Source of the DNA: Tetracentron sinense
Taxonomy: Eukaryota; Streptophyta; Magnoliopsida; Trochodendrales; Trochodendraceae
Reading direction: 5' to 3'
DNA: 64,000 bases
Assembly (NCBI GenBank): GCA_015143295.1
Contig: CM026559.1
Span: forward strand, 23,512,826-23,576,825
Program-made: the position numbers and the translations under genes
Shown here: piece after piece, positions 11,426 to 22,989 of the stretch
Layout of the letters: each line of letters opens with the position of its first letter
How positions within the stretch are numbered: the stretch's first letter is position 1
Notes under the pieces: generated by a model
What the model saw: the letters and a program-made list of their open reading frames with translations, nothing else
Told to the model about the DNA's origin: nothing
Database searches by the model: none

Positions 11426-14400
11426 GTTTACTCAGCATCCCTCAAGGATAAACCTTTGGAAGGTATGTTTGAATCTTTCATCATTGAATCCAACTTCATT
11501 ATTAGTTCCTCTAACTCTTTCCATGTATATATTGGATCTACCTCACACATTTGCAATATGTTGCAGGGATTTCAGGAGAGCAGAAAGCTCAATGATGGGG
11601 AAGTCAATATAAGGATGGGAACAGAAACAAGTGTTGCTGCGATCGTCATCGAGACTTATATTTTAGAATTTGCTTTAGATAGGATCTTAGTTTTAAAAGA
11701 CTGTTTCTATGTGTCAGACGTGCACATAAATTTGATTATTGTTTCTAATTTAATCTCTTTTGGTTATTCAGTTCATTTTGATACTAGTGTATTTATCTAG
11801 TACAATAATAGATTTATTGGTTCTGGCACATTGTCTAATGGTCTTTATTATATTGATCCTGGATGCAATTCTGTTAATAACATTGAGGATAATAAGTCTA
11901 CAAGTGTGAAGCCTAAGAAAAGAGGTAGAGAGTCTGTGAATCCAACATACTTATGGCATCTCCGGTTAGGCCATATCAATTTGGATACGATCAACAGATT
12001 GGTAAAGGATGGTTCTTTAAACCATTTACATGTTGAAGCTTATCCAACTTGTGAACCTTGTTTGAAAGGTAAAATGACCAAAAGGTCATTTACAGGTAAA
12101 CCGAAGAGAGCCACTAGTATATTGGAATTAATTCACACTGATGTATGTGGACCCATGAATCATTCAGCTAAAAGTGACTTTATCTACTTTATAACATTCA
12201 CAGATGATTTTTTCAGATTTGATTTCATATATCTAGTGAAACATAAATTGAAATCTTTTGAAAAGTTCAAAGAATTCTAGAATGAAGTGGAAAAGCAATC
12301 AGGTAAAAAGTATTAAAACTCTCAGATCCGACCGAGGAGGAGAGTACCTCTCGAAATCTTAGAGATAATTGAATTTTATCCCAATTGACTCCCCCAGGAA
12401 CACCTTAGCATAATAGTGTTTCAAAAAGAAGAAATCGAACCTTATTGGATATAGTTCATTCTATGATGAATAATACTGACTTGCCAATTTTTTTTTTGGG
12501 ATATGCATTAGTGACTGTTATTTATCTATTGAAGAGGGTACCTTCTAAGTCTGTTTCCAAAACTCCTTTTGAGCTATGGAATGGGCGAAAGCCTAGTCTA
12601 ATGGGCTTGTTCAGTTCAACTGCAAAAGCAAAACATTGACAAGTTTGAAAGTAGGACTAAGAAGTGCCTATTTATAGGATACCCCAAAGAAACTCTTGGA
12701 TTCTATTTCTATATCCTAGCGAACAAAAGGTGTTTGTTAGTAGGAATGCCATTTTTCTAGAAGAGGATTTTATCCTCAGTAGAGAAAGTGGATTTAGAAT
12801 AGATCTTAATGAACAAAATCAGAATAAAATTATCATGGTTAAACCTATCTTAACCGAACCTTTAAGTACACAACAACCTAAGAGAAGTACAAGGATTAGT
12901 CGACCTCCAGATAGATTGTCTTATCAGTATGAGGTATATACTATGGAATCAGAGTCCTTAGAAGATGATCCTTATACTTATCAAGTGGCAATATGTGATA
13001 TTGATGCTGAAAATTAGCATAAGGCTCTGGAATCTGAAATGGACTCCATGTACTCGAATGATGTCCGGACCTTGGTTGAAAAACCTGAGGGAATAAGACC
13101 CATTTGGTGCAAATGAATCTACAAGAGAAAATGTGGATCCAATGGAAAGGGAAAGACCTTTAAAGCAAGGCTTGTGGCAAAAGGTTATAGTCAAAGAGCT
13201 GGTATCGACTATGAGGAAACCTTTTCACCAGTAGCAATGCTTAAGTCCATCAAAATTTTGTTATCAATTGTTGCTCACTATAATTATGAAATTTGGCAGA
13301 TGAATGTCAAAACCTTTTTCTTGAATGGAAACATTCTAGAGGTTATTTATATGGACCAGCTCGAAGGTTTTGAACTCCATAACCAAAATAATAAAGTATG
13401 CAAATTGATAAAATCCATATATGGTCTTAAGCAAGCTTCTCGGAGTTGGAATATCTGTTTTGATGAATCAATCAAATCGTTTGGTTTTCATCAAAACATG
13501 GATGAGACATGTGTGTACAAAAAGGTCAGTGGGAGTGCGATAACTTTTCTAGTTCTTTATGTAGATGATATTTTACTCATTGGGAATGATGTAGGAATGT
13601 TATCAACTGTTAAAATCTGGTTGTGTTATAAATTTGCTATGAAAGACCATGGTATAGCCTCCTATATCCTTAGTCTTAAATTGTTTAGAGATCAAAAGAA
13701 AAGGATGCTGAGATTGTCCCAAGTCAATTATATTGACAAGATCTTGTACAAATATAGCATGGAAAATTCCAAGAAAGGGATATTACCCTTTAGGCATGGA
13801 ATTAGTCTCTCAAAATCAAAGTCTCCAAAGACTAGTGATGAAAGAAAGCAGATGAGTCATTGCCCATATGCATCAGTTATGGGAAGTCTCATGTATGCTA
13901 TGTTATGCACAAGACCTGATATTTGTCACGCTATAAGTTTCATGAGTAGATATCAATCAAACCCGGGTCCTGAGCATTGGACAACAATTAAACACATTTT
14001 CAAGTATCTGAGGAGGACTATGCATCATTGTTTGGTTTACAATACAGAAGATCTGACTGTTGTAGGGTACACAGATTCAGATTTTCAAGCAAATATAGAT
14101 GATAGAAAGTTCAACTCAGGGTTTGTTTTTACTCTTGGGAAAGGAGCCTTTAGTTGGATGAGTTGCAAGCAAACAACAACTGCTGACTCAACAGTTGAAG
14201 CAAAGTACATTGCCGCATGTGATGCTGCAACGGAAGCAGTATGGATAAAGAAGTTCATTCTTAAACTTGGTGTTGTTTCTTCGATTGAATCTCCTATCAC
14301 ACTTTATTGTAATAATAGTGGTGCAATTGCTCAGGCCATAGAGCCTAGAGCACATCAGAGGACTAAGCACATTGAAAGAATATTCCATCTGATTCGAGAC

Positions 14401-14544
14401 ATTGTCAAGAGAGGAGACATCGAGTTATCCAAGATTGCGTTAGCGGATAACGTGAAAAACCCGTTTACTAAAGCTCTTCCTCAGAAGGTGTTTGAGAAAC
14501 TTTTAGAGACAATAGGTATTAGATACATAAGAGATTGGTTTTGA
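11426..14544 (+). pseudogene. pol: Copia pol: protease, integrase, reverse transcriptase, RNase H (fossil)
   Basis: Protease likeness lies near 11520-11800. The integrase zinc region is marked by WHLRLGHIN (near 11953) and the core by ELIHTDVCGPM (near 12125). Reverse transcriptase covers about 13170-13930 with LYVDDILLIGND (near 13557) and MGSLMYAMLCTRPDI. RNase H runs from about 14060 with GYTDSDFQ and ends at 14544. The longest uninterrupted part, 13174-14544, spans most of reverse transcriptase and RNase H. Several breaks make it inactive. Confidence 0.85.
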
Positions 14545-14547
14545 GTG

Positions 14548-14559
14548 CAAGTGGGAGAT
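14548..14559 (+). promoter_or_regulatory. Polypurine tract
   Basis: GCAAGTGGGAGA lies just after the RNase H stop and immediately before the 3' LTR. AAGTGGGAGAT is the common plus-strand primer in plant Copia elements. Confidence 0.75.
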
Positions 14560-16737
14560 TATGAGACATATATGCCCACAAAAGTCATTCCAGAATTTTC
14601 TTAGTCTACTTTATTAATAAAAACATATTTACATTCACACATTGTCTTCTACATTGGGTAACATATTAAAAGTATCTAATAAGATGAGACTACTTTGTCC
14701 CTTAGGTAATACTGTAGGAAAACCATCCAATTAGTTTTGAACCAACTACTAAAGAGATATGGTTTTCTGGTTCCTTGTAGACCAAGAATTGTTCTAAGTT
14801 ATTTAGGATACATCTGGACAATGTATTCCTACTAACTTACACATTGTCAATTCCGTATGATGGAGTGATGAATCTCAATGACTGAGAAAAGAGTCTCTTG
14901 AGTAAGATGTGGATATAAGTAAGAAGTACATATATTGCAACAGGATCGCTTAGTGGATACCCTTAGAAATATACTGTCTATATATATTTAGGGTAGTCCA
15001 TTTGACAGATTGTCCTTAACCTGAGAGATCGACAACTTCTCTAGTATTTGCCTATATAGCTTTGATGTAGCCAATCGTCAATGTCCAACACACCGGACTA
15101 AAGACGGGCTCGTTGGGTTATGCACGCTATACTAGAAGAAGAGTGTGTATGCTCAACAAGGATTCCACTACTCTTCTAGAGTAATTTATATTGAGTTGAT
15201 ACTTGTCAAACCGGACATGGAAAACCAGCACTGGTATTTATCGATGAAATGGTTTTATCGAGAAGTTTATTTTCTATGTAAAAGGAAAATCATTATTATT
15301 ATTTTTTCTTTTAAAGAATTTCAAAATAGTTTTGAAAGTCCTAGTTCGAATAAAAGTATCAAAGACAAAGGGTTCTCTTTATAAACTAGGGATTACAGAC
15401 AGTATAAGATATTATCCTGTAAGCTTATAACAATATGAGAAGTGTAAGGACGTATCTGTAAACAAATCTTTTAATAGATAATACTTGCAAGTAATTCTCT
15501 AATTTCTGGGGGTTAGTCACATTGTGTTAATGGACATTATTGTGATTAGTGGAAGTCCAGGGACATAGATAATATTCTATAATCCTAATGGTAATATAGG
15601 AAAGTGTTTCCTAGCAACAAGGTTTCAACCAAATGGTGAAACACTTGGTCCCACAACCGGAAATAGGGGATCCCTTTTGATCCCACACACTAGGACCTTT
15701 TTAAAGCTTTTAATTAAATTAATTAATTTCTCTATGTATATAACTAAATGGTATAGTGAAGCTCTAATAGGTGAAATCACATAAGATGTGATTAACCAAA
15801 TGGGTAGGACCCATATGGGATTTTGATAAAGATCAAAACTTGACCAACAAGAGTTTGGAACTCTTAAAGAGGCGTGTGATTGTGGGGCCCACCTAGGGTG
15901 GGACACCCACTTCTTGTTAGACCTTATCCATTCAATTTGTTGGTAATCTTATCTCCTATTTAATAGGGATTAGATTACTTAGTTGCTAATTAATGGTTTC
16001 CTATTAAGTAGGGAATGAATTAATTTGTTACTAATGGTTTCCTAGTAAGTAGGGATTGCATTATTAGGTTACTAATTGGTTTTCCTATTAAATAGAGAAT
16101 AGATAATGTTAGTTTCTTATTTTTATAAATCCTAATTGATTAGGAATTATCATTAAGGAATCAATACGAGAGAATTCTAATTGGATTAGAATTAGAAAAA
16201 GAAGTCTTGGATTGCAAGTAAGCAATCCAAGAGGGCTTTATAAAGGGTGGGACGTCCACTCCTTTGTCGTAGCATACTCTCCAACGTTTCTTTTTTCTCT
16301 CTCTCTCTCTCCAAAAGCTCACAACCCCCCCCCCCCCCCCTCTCCCCCTCCTTTGGTAGTTGTACGGTCAACACTCTCATTCTATTCTCTTGATGTTTGT
16401 TTGGATCTTGAATAATATCATAACCAATCTTGTTATCAAAAAAGGATCTTGCATTCAAGAAAAGAATAAAAGATCATAGAACTTGAATTAGAAGGGCCAT
16501 TAACTTCCATTAGAGAAAAGCTTTAAAGAATTAAAGAAGGTTTGTGTGAATCCCGAATGAGACTTTTCATTTACGAAGTTTTGCAGATATCATTCTATCC
16601 TTCAAATCGTGGAATAGACTTATCAATTTCATAGTCACAAAGGTGATTGTTATTTTATCCCTCATAGTCAGATCTTGGGATTCGATGTATGCCCCCTAAT
16701 AACTGTTTTTCTAAAATTAAAAAGAGGCATACTTTCA
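14560..16737 (+). repeat. 3' LTR of the 9.9 kb Copia element
   Basis: It matches the 5' LTR along its whole 2178 bp, from TATGAGACATATATGCCC to ATACTTTCA, with a CT tract and C run at 16298-16340. It is followed at once by CTTGC, the target duplication. Confidence 0.85.
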
Positions 16738-16742
16738 CTTGC
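16738..16742. repeat. Target-site duplication CTTGC, right
   Basis: This is an exact repeat of 6819-6823, on the other side of the inserted Copia element. Confidence 0.8.
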
Positions 16743-16810
16743 TATGCATATCAGTATGAACATGTACATATGCAACACAAACAAAAATTCTAATTGTATA
16801 GTAATCAAGA
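16738..16810 (-). mobile_element. Old Tork-like Copia remnant (copy 2), resumed
   Basis: The minus-strand reading here, with CVAYVHV, fits the integrase C-terminal region of Copia. That is what should follow from the part interrupted at 6823, so this is the displaced other side of the same old element. Sequence from 16811 to about 17020 is not recognised. Confidence 0.6.
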
Positions 16811-17019
16811 TTTTCTTGATCATATCTCTTATAGTTTCCTGAATTTAACTTCTAGATGGTGATTAGAAATCTTGCTATGTTAACTGCTTTTGCCTGCAGT
16901 GGATCACTAACCATGGTTAATATGTGAGAATTCTTCTCTATTCACCAACCTCGATTAGGTTATCACTGCAATTTCTTGGAAAGTTAAATCTAAGATGAAC
17001 TACAATTTGTGTTTTCCCA

Positions 17020-17790
17020 TTTTCTATTAACGAGGTTATTCAGGCCACTTTTGAATTGGGATCTACTAAGGCACCTGGTCCAGACGGCATGCCTGGGGAT
17101 TTTTACTATCAGTAACGTTGGACAACTAGGGGTTACAATGTGATCTCAGTTACTTTTTTTTCAATGGGGGCTATAAGCTAAAGTAGATGAATTACTCATA
17201 CATCTTCCACATACTTCAACTAGTCAGTACATGTAACTTTGTTATACAAAGTCATTGCTAAAACTATTGTCAACCGCTTAAAGACTATCGTGGGATATTA
17301 TTAATCAAGCTTAGAGAATCCTTACAATTTGCCCGTACTGAGATTCAGGGGACACCACGTTGCTATGGATGGGTCAAGATCAATGTGGATGAGGCGACCC
17401 TTAGCAACGGTATTGCAGCGGGACTTTGATTAGCAGCGCATAACCATCAAGGTGAGATCCTTTGCAGCCTGAGCAAAGACATTTTGGAAGGTTCTGCTAG
17501 GAGAGCTGAAGCTAAAGCATTAAGGGAGGGTGTCTCTTTGGCTATTTCTAAAGGCTAGAATCAAACCGTGGTGGAATCTGATTCAAAAGAATTAGTTGAT
17601 TATCTTATTGGGCAAGTTGCGAAAGTCCATGTTGAGATCTACCCTATCATAGAGGACATTTCCTTTTTACTGAGATCGAGTGGTAGGATCACTTTTAAAT
17701 ATGTAAATCGATCAGCTAACTCTCTCGCTCATGACTTTGCTCAGCAAGCATTGAACCTGAGTCTGCGTTGTCCCTTACTTCCCTAGGGAT
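17020..17790 (+). pseudogene. LINE remnant: reverse transcriptase scrap and RNase H-like domain
   Basis: Near 17035-17110 the reading contains KAPGPDGMPGDFYYQ, the hallmark box of plant L1-type LINE reverse transcriptase, and near 17235 LLYKVIAKTIVNRLK, from the next conserved block. From 17360 follows an RNase H-like domain with INVDEA, RAEAKAL, VESDSKELVDYL and a C-terminal RSANSLAHDFAQ, giving the acidic residues in order. Most of the polymerase between these blocks is missing, in-frame stops interrupt the reading (for example after AAGL near 17428 and after ISKG near 17557), and no poly-A tail was seen. It is a compacted dead copy. Confidence 0.75.
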
Positions 17791-18194
17791 CTTCCCCAAG
17801 CTAGAGTTGACTCTAGCTCATCAGTTGCATATGCTCCCTTTCATACTTTACATCAATGAAGTTATCTTTCTTACCAAAAATAAAGAGTGCTTTTGTGTCA
17901 GGTTAGATGATTTTTGTGGTGGGAAGAGGGGGTTTGTTTTATGGATATGAAACTTCTTATAAATGTAGAAAAAACTTTTGAGTACATATGGTCTCAAACC
18001 TGCCCGAGACCGATTACCAAAACACGATATTGGGTTTTGGTTCTATATTTTTTGGGTGGTGATAGCCACACCCCAACTATTTGATGATTGCACCCCATTA
18101 ATTTTTATTTTTTGTACTTTCAATTTTAAACATGTTTTATAGCCACACCCCAACCCTTATCCTCCAAGCCTTTTCCAGCTGCTTGAGTTGCTTT
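17791..18194. other. Unassigned stretch with a repeat shared with 41140-41210
   Basis: No gene is seen. The words CTATTTGATGATTGCACCCC at 18077-18096 recur in reverse complement near 41168-41187, with similar context (GGGGTG and ATTTTTAAT words) on both sides, so both places hold a copy of one uncharacterised repeat in opposite orientation. Confidence 0.5.
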
Positions 18195-18367
18195 GTTAGG
18201 AAGAGTTTTGAGAGTTCTATCATTCTTTATAAGATCTTCCAACTCCTATGTGGATGATCAATATATCTCTCCTCTCTCATTTTCTAGTGAAGCAAGTTTA
18301 AAACTTTAATTATCATATTTGCTTGATCTTCATACTTCTTAAGATCACTCTAGAGATTTGTTGGACC

Positions 18368-18398
<31 letters not shown>

Positions 18399-18460
18399 CA
18401 ACTCAGTAGGAGTGGGGGGTTTGGCGGACCCCTACCAGTTTATTAATAAAATTAAAAATT

Positions 18461-18640
18461 TTGGGGGGGACATAAAACCTTACCCCTACAAAAAACGAAA
18501 ATAAAGGAGGGGGGGGGGGGGGGACATAAGACCTTACCCCACAAAAAATCGAAAATAAAAGAAATATGGGGGGGACATAAAACCTTACCCCTACAAAGAA
18601 AAGAAAATAGAAGAATGTAACTACTACCCCACAAGCTAAT
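18461..18640 (-). repeat. Three-copy tandem repeat in the LINE 3' untranslated region
   Basis: Units of about 55-75 bp share a G-run followed by GACATAAAACCTTACCCC and an A-rich ACAAAAAACGAAAATA-like segment. Three units start near 18463, 18509 and 18569. The G-runs vary in length from about 7 to 17. Confidence 0.7.
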
Positions 18641-18714
18641 TCTGTTGCTTTCGAAAATTCCCTAAACCCCATTTATCCAACAGAATCAATACTTTAATTC
18701 TTTCTGGAACGCTC

Positions 18715-20284
18715 CTAGAAGAAAAAAATACGATTAGAGCCCATTAGATCACAACCAATATTAGCTAACCCATCAGCCACTGAATTAGCTTCTCGATAAA
18801 CATGTTTAAAAGAAAAACTATTGCGCCAATAAAGTTTTATCTTCTTATCCAAATACCAATTCTTCCACGAATATGAGCTTATTCCGTTCCATCTCTCAAC
18901 CAGAATTTTTTGAATCGGATTCAATGTCAATGTTGTAGATAGCCAAGGAGTTGCACAAAATAAGACCATCCAAAAGTGCCCGAGCTTCCGCTGAGTTATT
19001 GCTTTCAATACCATAATAGGAATAAAAACAAGCAACAAATTCACCATTATGGTCTCTGATAATTCCTCCTCCACTAGCAGTTCCAGGGTTCCCCCTGGAG
19101 GCCCCATCAACATTTAATTTCATTCTACCCCTAGGGGGAAAACTCCACTTGACAAAGAGAGGGCGAATAGGAGAGGGAGTAGGAAGTTTAATACCACAAA
19201 TAGACAAGTCCAAATTTTTCTGATGATGCAAGGATGCAATGTTTATAATCTTCCTGTAGATGGTATCCTTTAAACTATTAATAGGGCTCTTTCTGGAATT
19301 ATGTTTTCTGTTACACCTTTCGATCCAAATTTCCCAAACAATCAGAGCCGGAACAAGAAATAGTAAATCATTTTTTCTATGAGAAGCCATGCGAAACCAT
19401 CGAATAAGTCTGCATTTAATGTTATCTTGGATATAAGATGGAATGAAGCAGCACCCCGAGAAAAACTTCCATAACTGAATCGCCATATCACTGCAAATAA
19501 GCAAGTGAGAGATATCTTCCATCCTAGCATTCTTGCAGCAGCTACATTTACTAACCAAAGGTATACCCAGTCTTTGAATCGCTGCATCAGTTGGAACTAC
19601 ATTATGAAATATTTTCCAACAAAAAATCTGAATTTTAGTAGGTATAATGCGATTCCAAACAGCAGAAGTCTAGACTTGATTTTGCTGTTTACTTCTTATG
19701 CAATTCCATGCCGAATGGACTGAGAAAATTCCAGAAGTAGAAGGTTTCCAAATAAACACATCTTCATCCTCAGAAGTAGCATATCCACCAGCTCTAATAT
19801 TCTCCATAATGTTAGGGGAAGGAGATTGACTTACCTGGGAAAAATCCCAATCCCCATTAGAATTAAGTATGGAGCTAATATTAGGACAATCTAAAGGGGG
19901 AACTGAAGCCAAGGAGATGAGGTCTTGATCGTCATGCCACCTATCAAACCAGAAATTGATCTTAGAACCACAACCAATAAGAACAGCAGAGTTAATAAGC
20001 ATATGCTGAAATACCCCACAGATAGTTGTCCAGAACTTTGAAGACCCCTTGCTAGGAAAAGCATTCCACACATGATCCACTCTGTATTTAGCTTTGAAAA
20101 ATCTAGACCAGAGACTATCTGAAGAATAAATTTTCCAAGCCTGTTTAACTCGAAAAGCAGAATTTACCTCAGCCATTTTTCGAATACTTAACCCTCCCTC
20201 TAGATTGGGCATAGAGCATTTCTTCCAACTCACCCAGTGACGTCTTTTGGAAGAATCAGAGTCATTCCAGAAAAAATCTGCCAT
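18715..20284 (-). pseudogene. LINE ORF2 C-terminal part: zinc-binding region and RNase H
   Basis: Reading leftward from 20284, the frame 20284-19670 has the post-polymerase region (KKCSMPNLEGGLSIRK, YRVDHVWNAF, GCGSKINFWFDRWHDD). It is followed by a zinc-binding block with CSCCKNARMEDISHLLICS near 19545 and an RNase H domain near 19150-18740. The RNase H acidic residues are in place: NVDGASRGNPGTA, NNSAEARALLDGL, DIESDSK and NSVADGLANIG. The reading changes frame at about 19600 and about 18900, so it is broken. It gives part of a reverse transcriptase polyprotein, not a host gene. Confidence 0.8.
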
Positions 20285-20709
20285 TGTTACTCCATTGTGA
20301 GTGTTGGTTGGTATGAGTCAAAGACGTCAAGGACGGGAATCGATCTTTGGAGATCGTGGTTGCGTAAGCTTTGAGAAGAGGTGGCCGATGAGAAACTGGA
20401 GCTGTTGTGGCAAAGTTCAAACTAGCTGGGTTTGTGGTTTGTAAGGCAAAGAATCGGTTCGAGGATCAGTGTGTCGTGTCCGGTTGGGTAAGATTCGAGT
20501 CTTGTACTTTTTAATCTTCTCATAGTGAAATTTGTACTGGACTAGGTCCCATGATTTTTCCCGAAAAGGTTTTCCACATAAAAATTTTATGTGTTCACTT
20601 GTGATTGGTTGTTTGTAATTGTTCAAAATTAAAATCGGTAGACATCGTTAGGAAGACCTATTCACCCCCCTTCTAGGTCAAAGGAATCATTGAACTAGGG
20701 AATTTCACT

Positions 20710-20721
20710 TGGTATCAGAGC
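20710..20721 (+). promoter_or_regulatory. Primer-binding site, initiator-Met tRNA type
   Basis: TGGTATCAGAGC is an exact match to the usual Copia primer site and lies two bases after the 5' LTR end. Confidence 0.85.
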
Positions 20722-20776
20722 GGGTTCACTAATAAGGCTAATCACTTAAGTGTAATCTTGCATTTATCCTTGGTCA

Positions 20777-22860
20777 ATGACTACTCTAAGAAAGGGTGGT
20801 TCCATCTCTCATTCCCCACTGTTTGATGGGAACAACTATGCGTATTGGAAAGCTCGAATGAGATTATTTCTCAAATCGATAGACGAGAGGATCTGGATGT
20901 CTATGCAAGATGGGTGGACCACGCTCATGAATAGACGAGACAAGTGGATGGAACACAAAAGGTCTCAATGCAATCTTTACTGCAGTCACTGTAGAGGAAT
21001 TCAGACGAATTACCTCATGTCAAATAGCAAAGGAGGCATGGGATATTCTTGAGATTACCCATGAGGGTACCACCACTGTCAAGATCTCAAAGCTCTAAAT
21101 GCTCACCACTAAATTTGAACATTTAAAAATGGATGACAATGAAACTTTTGATGAATTCTATGCTAAATTAAGTGACATTGTTAACCCTAGTTTCAATTTT
21201 GGTGAAAAAATTAGTTACTCCAAAATTGTGAGAAAAATCCTTAGATCTCTACCTAAGAGATTTCAATCTAAGGTCACTGCCATAGAGGAGAGCAAGAATG
21301 TTGATGCTCTCAAGATTGAGAAATTGGTTGGATCTCTCCAAACCTACAAACTCAATCTTCGGCCATCCAAGAAAAACAAGTCTGTAGCATTGAAAACAGT
21401 CAAGGAAACTTTGGATGAAGATGACAGTGATGTTGAATTGGATTAGAAGGAATTGACTCTATTCGTTAAGAAATTTCAAAAATACCTGAAAATGAATAGG
21501 ACATTCAATCCTAAACTAGGAGGAAAACCATCTGAAAAATCAATGTCAAAACTTTGGGAAACCAAGAAAACTCCCAAATGAACTGACAAGAAATCTCATG
21601 GCATACAATGCTATGAATGCAAAGGTTATGATCATATCTCACCTGACTGCCCTAACAAGAAGAAGAGTAAGGGAAAGGTGATGAATGCTACATGGGATGA
21701 CAGTGAATCCGATGATGAAAATTCTAAAAGCTCTACCTCAAGTGAGGAAACTGAAAATCATATGGCTTTCACTATCTCCCTATCCGAGATTGTCGAACCT
21801 TCCCCCACTAGTGAAGAGAAAGAGAAGAGTGATGATGGTCAAAAGACTGAGTCAATGAAGATCATGATCAAAGTCACACTGTCTCTGAATCTAATGAAGA
21901 TATGAATACAGCCTATGAAAAGTTATTTTCTAATAGCCTTAAGCTGAAGAAAGCTAAGATCTCTTTGAATAAGAAACTTTTGCAAACTAGAAGCAGAAGA
22001 GAAGAATGTTCTAGTAGCTCAGCTTGAACGTGAAAAGGCAGAACTTATGTCCAAGATAGAATATCTTGAGGAAGAAAATGTCTCTCTGATCAAATGGGTC
22101 AAGATTCTAGAAAATGAGAGATAATTCCATGAATGTATCTGAGCAGTCAAAGACTCTCATTTCAAATTTGGAAGCCGAAAGAGATAACCTTATTAAAAAA
22201 AGTTAGGTTTCTAGAGAAGGAATTTCTCGATATCTTAAAAGTTAAGGATGGGTTAGCTAAGAAAGTAACTGAACTTGAAAAAGAAGCTAGACTCCTTAGC
22301 AACACTCAAATCTTGGATAAATTGGCGAGCATGCAGCACTCAACAGTAAACATGATCGGCATAAGACATACAAGTAGACCATCTGGTCTCATGAATGTCG
22401 GTACAATGGCTAATGCAACATTTGAGCCAATAGATGAAAATCCAAGATATGAGGATTCCACTCCCTCGGGCTCAAAATCTAGAGTACCAAGTTCTCAACT
22501 TTATCAAATCTTTGTTGTTTTTGGTTGTGGAAAGAATTCGGTTCCAGTTGAAGTTGATAAAACTAAGGCCCAGCCTTAAGTCAAAAGGTCTCCTCCTCCC
22601 AGGTTCATTCCCACTTGCCATCAGTGTGGAGTGAAGGGTCACATCCAACCTAACTGTAATGCTTTTAGGAGAAATCCTCGCAATGGCTCATAGAACCAAA
22701 ATCAACATCAAGGAAATCTCCAAAGGCAGATACAAGCCTTAGCTGAAAAGTCTAGAAGGTTGAGTGAAGAAGTGATGAAAATTGTTCAACTCTCTAGTAT
22801 TCAAAATGGTCTGAACACTTCTTATATGTATTCATGAAGAAGGTAACAGGATGAACCAAT
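20777..22860 (+). pseudogene. gag: SIRE-like gag (fossil)
   Basis: It opens at an ATG at 20777 with SHSPLFDGNNYAYWKARM, the typical start of SIRE gag. An acidic and lysine-rich, coiled-coil-prone middle follows. Zinc-knuckle readings CYECKGYDH (near 21608) and CHQCGVKGHIQPNC (near 22615) mark RNA-binding parts. The same gag family is seen in the nested element at 33934-35568. It is broken in several places. Confidence 0.8.
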
Positions 22861-22989
22861 ATGCTAGGGCTTCACGGATGAGAAGGAGAAATAGGAGTTC
22901 TAAGAAGAAGGTCACTCCTACAAATGAAATGGATAAAGAAAAATTGGTCAACCAAAAGTCTAAATCCATTTATGTGAGAAAGGATGACC

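Larger units (their letters stand above)
6824..16737 (+). mobile_element. Ty1/Copia element, 9.9 kb, with both LTRs (fossil)
   Basis: This is a full-length fossil: 5' LTR 6824-9188, primer-binding site 9190, gag-pol 10619-14544, polypurine tract 14548-14559, 3' LTR 14560-16737, and 5-bp target duplication CTTGC on both sides. Domain order is gag, protease, integrase, reverse transcriptase, RNase H, which defines Copia. LTRs of 2.2-2.4 kb are long for Copia; an Angela/Tork-type lineage is possible but I cannot fix it. The coding region is broken in roughly six to eight places, so it is not autonomous. The LTRs differ by about 7-9% in the 450 bp I compared by eye, suggesting insertion some millions of years ago. 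Confidence 0.9.
18368..20330 (-). mobile_element. 5'-truncated LINE inserted in an LTR
   Basis: A run of 25 T at 18368-18392 is the poly-A tail of a minus-strand LINE. Reading leftward in its sense are the C-terminal part of ORF2, a 3' untranslated region with a small tandem repeat, and the tail. Only about 1.95 kb is present, so the endonuclease and most of the reverse transcriptase are absent, the usual outcome of target-primed insertion. The left break lies in a known LTR sequence. The right break is about 20330. A clear target duplication was not resolved. Confidence 0.85.
18195..20707 (+). repeat. 5' LTR of the large SIRE-like element, split by a LINE
   Basis: The left piece 18195-18357 matches 29900-30066 of the 3' LTR (words GAGTTTTGAGAGTTCTATC and TGATCAATATAT). 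The right piece 20335-20707 matches from GGGAATCGATCTTTGG to the LTR end AGGGAATTTCA. Between them sits a minus-strand LINE. Confidence 0.8.
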
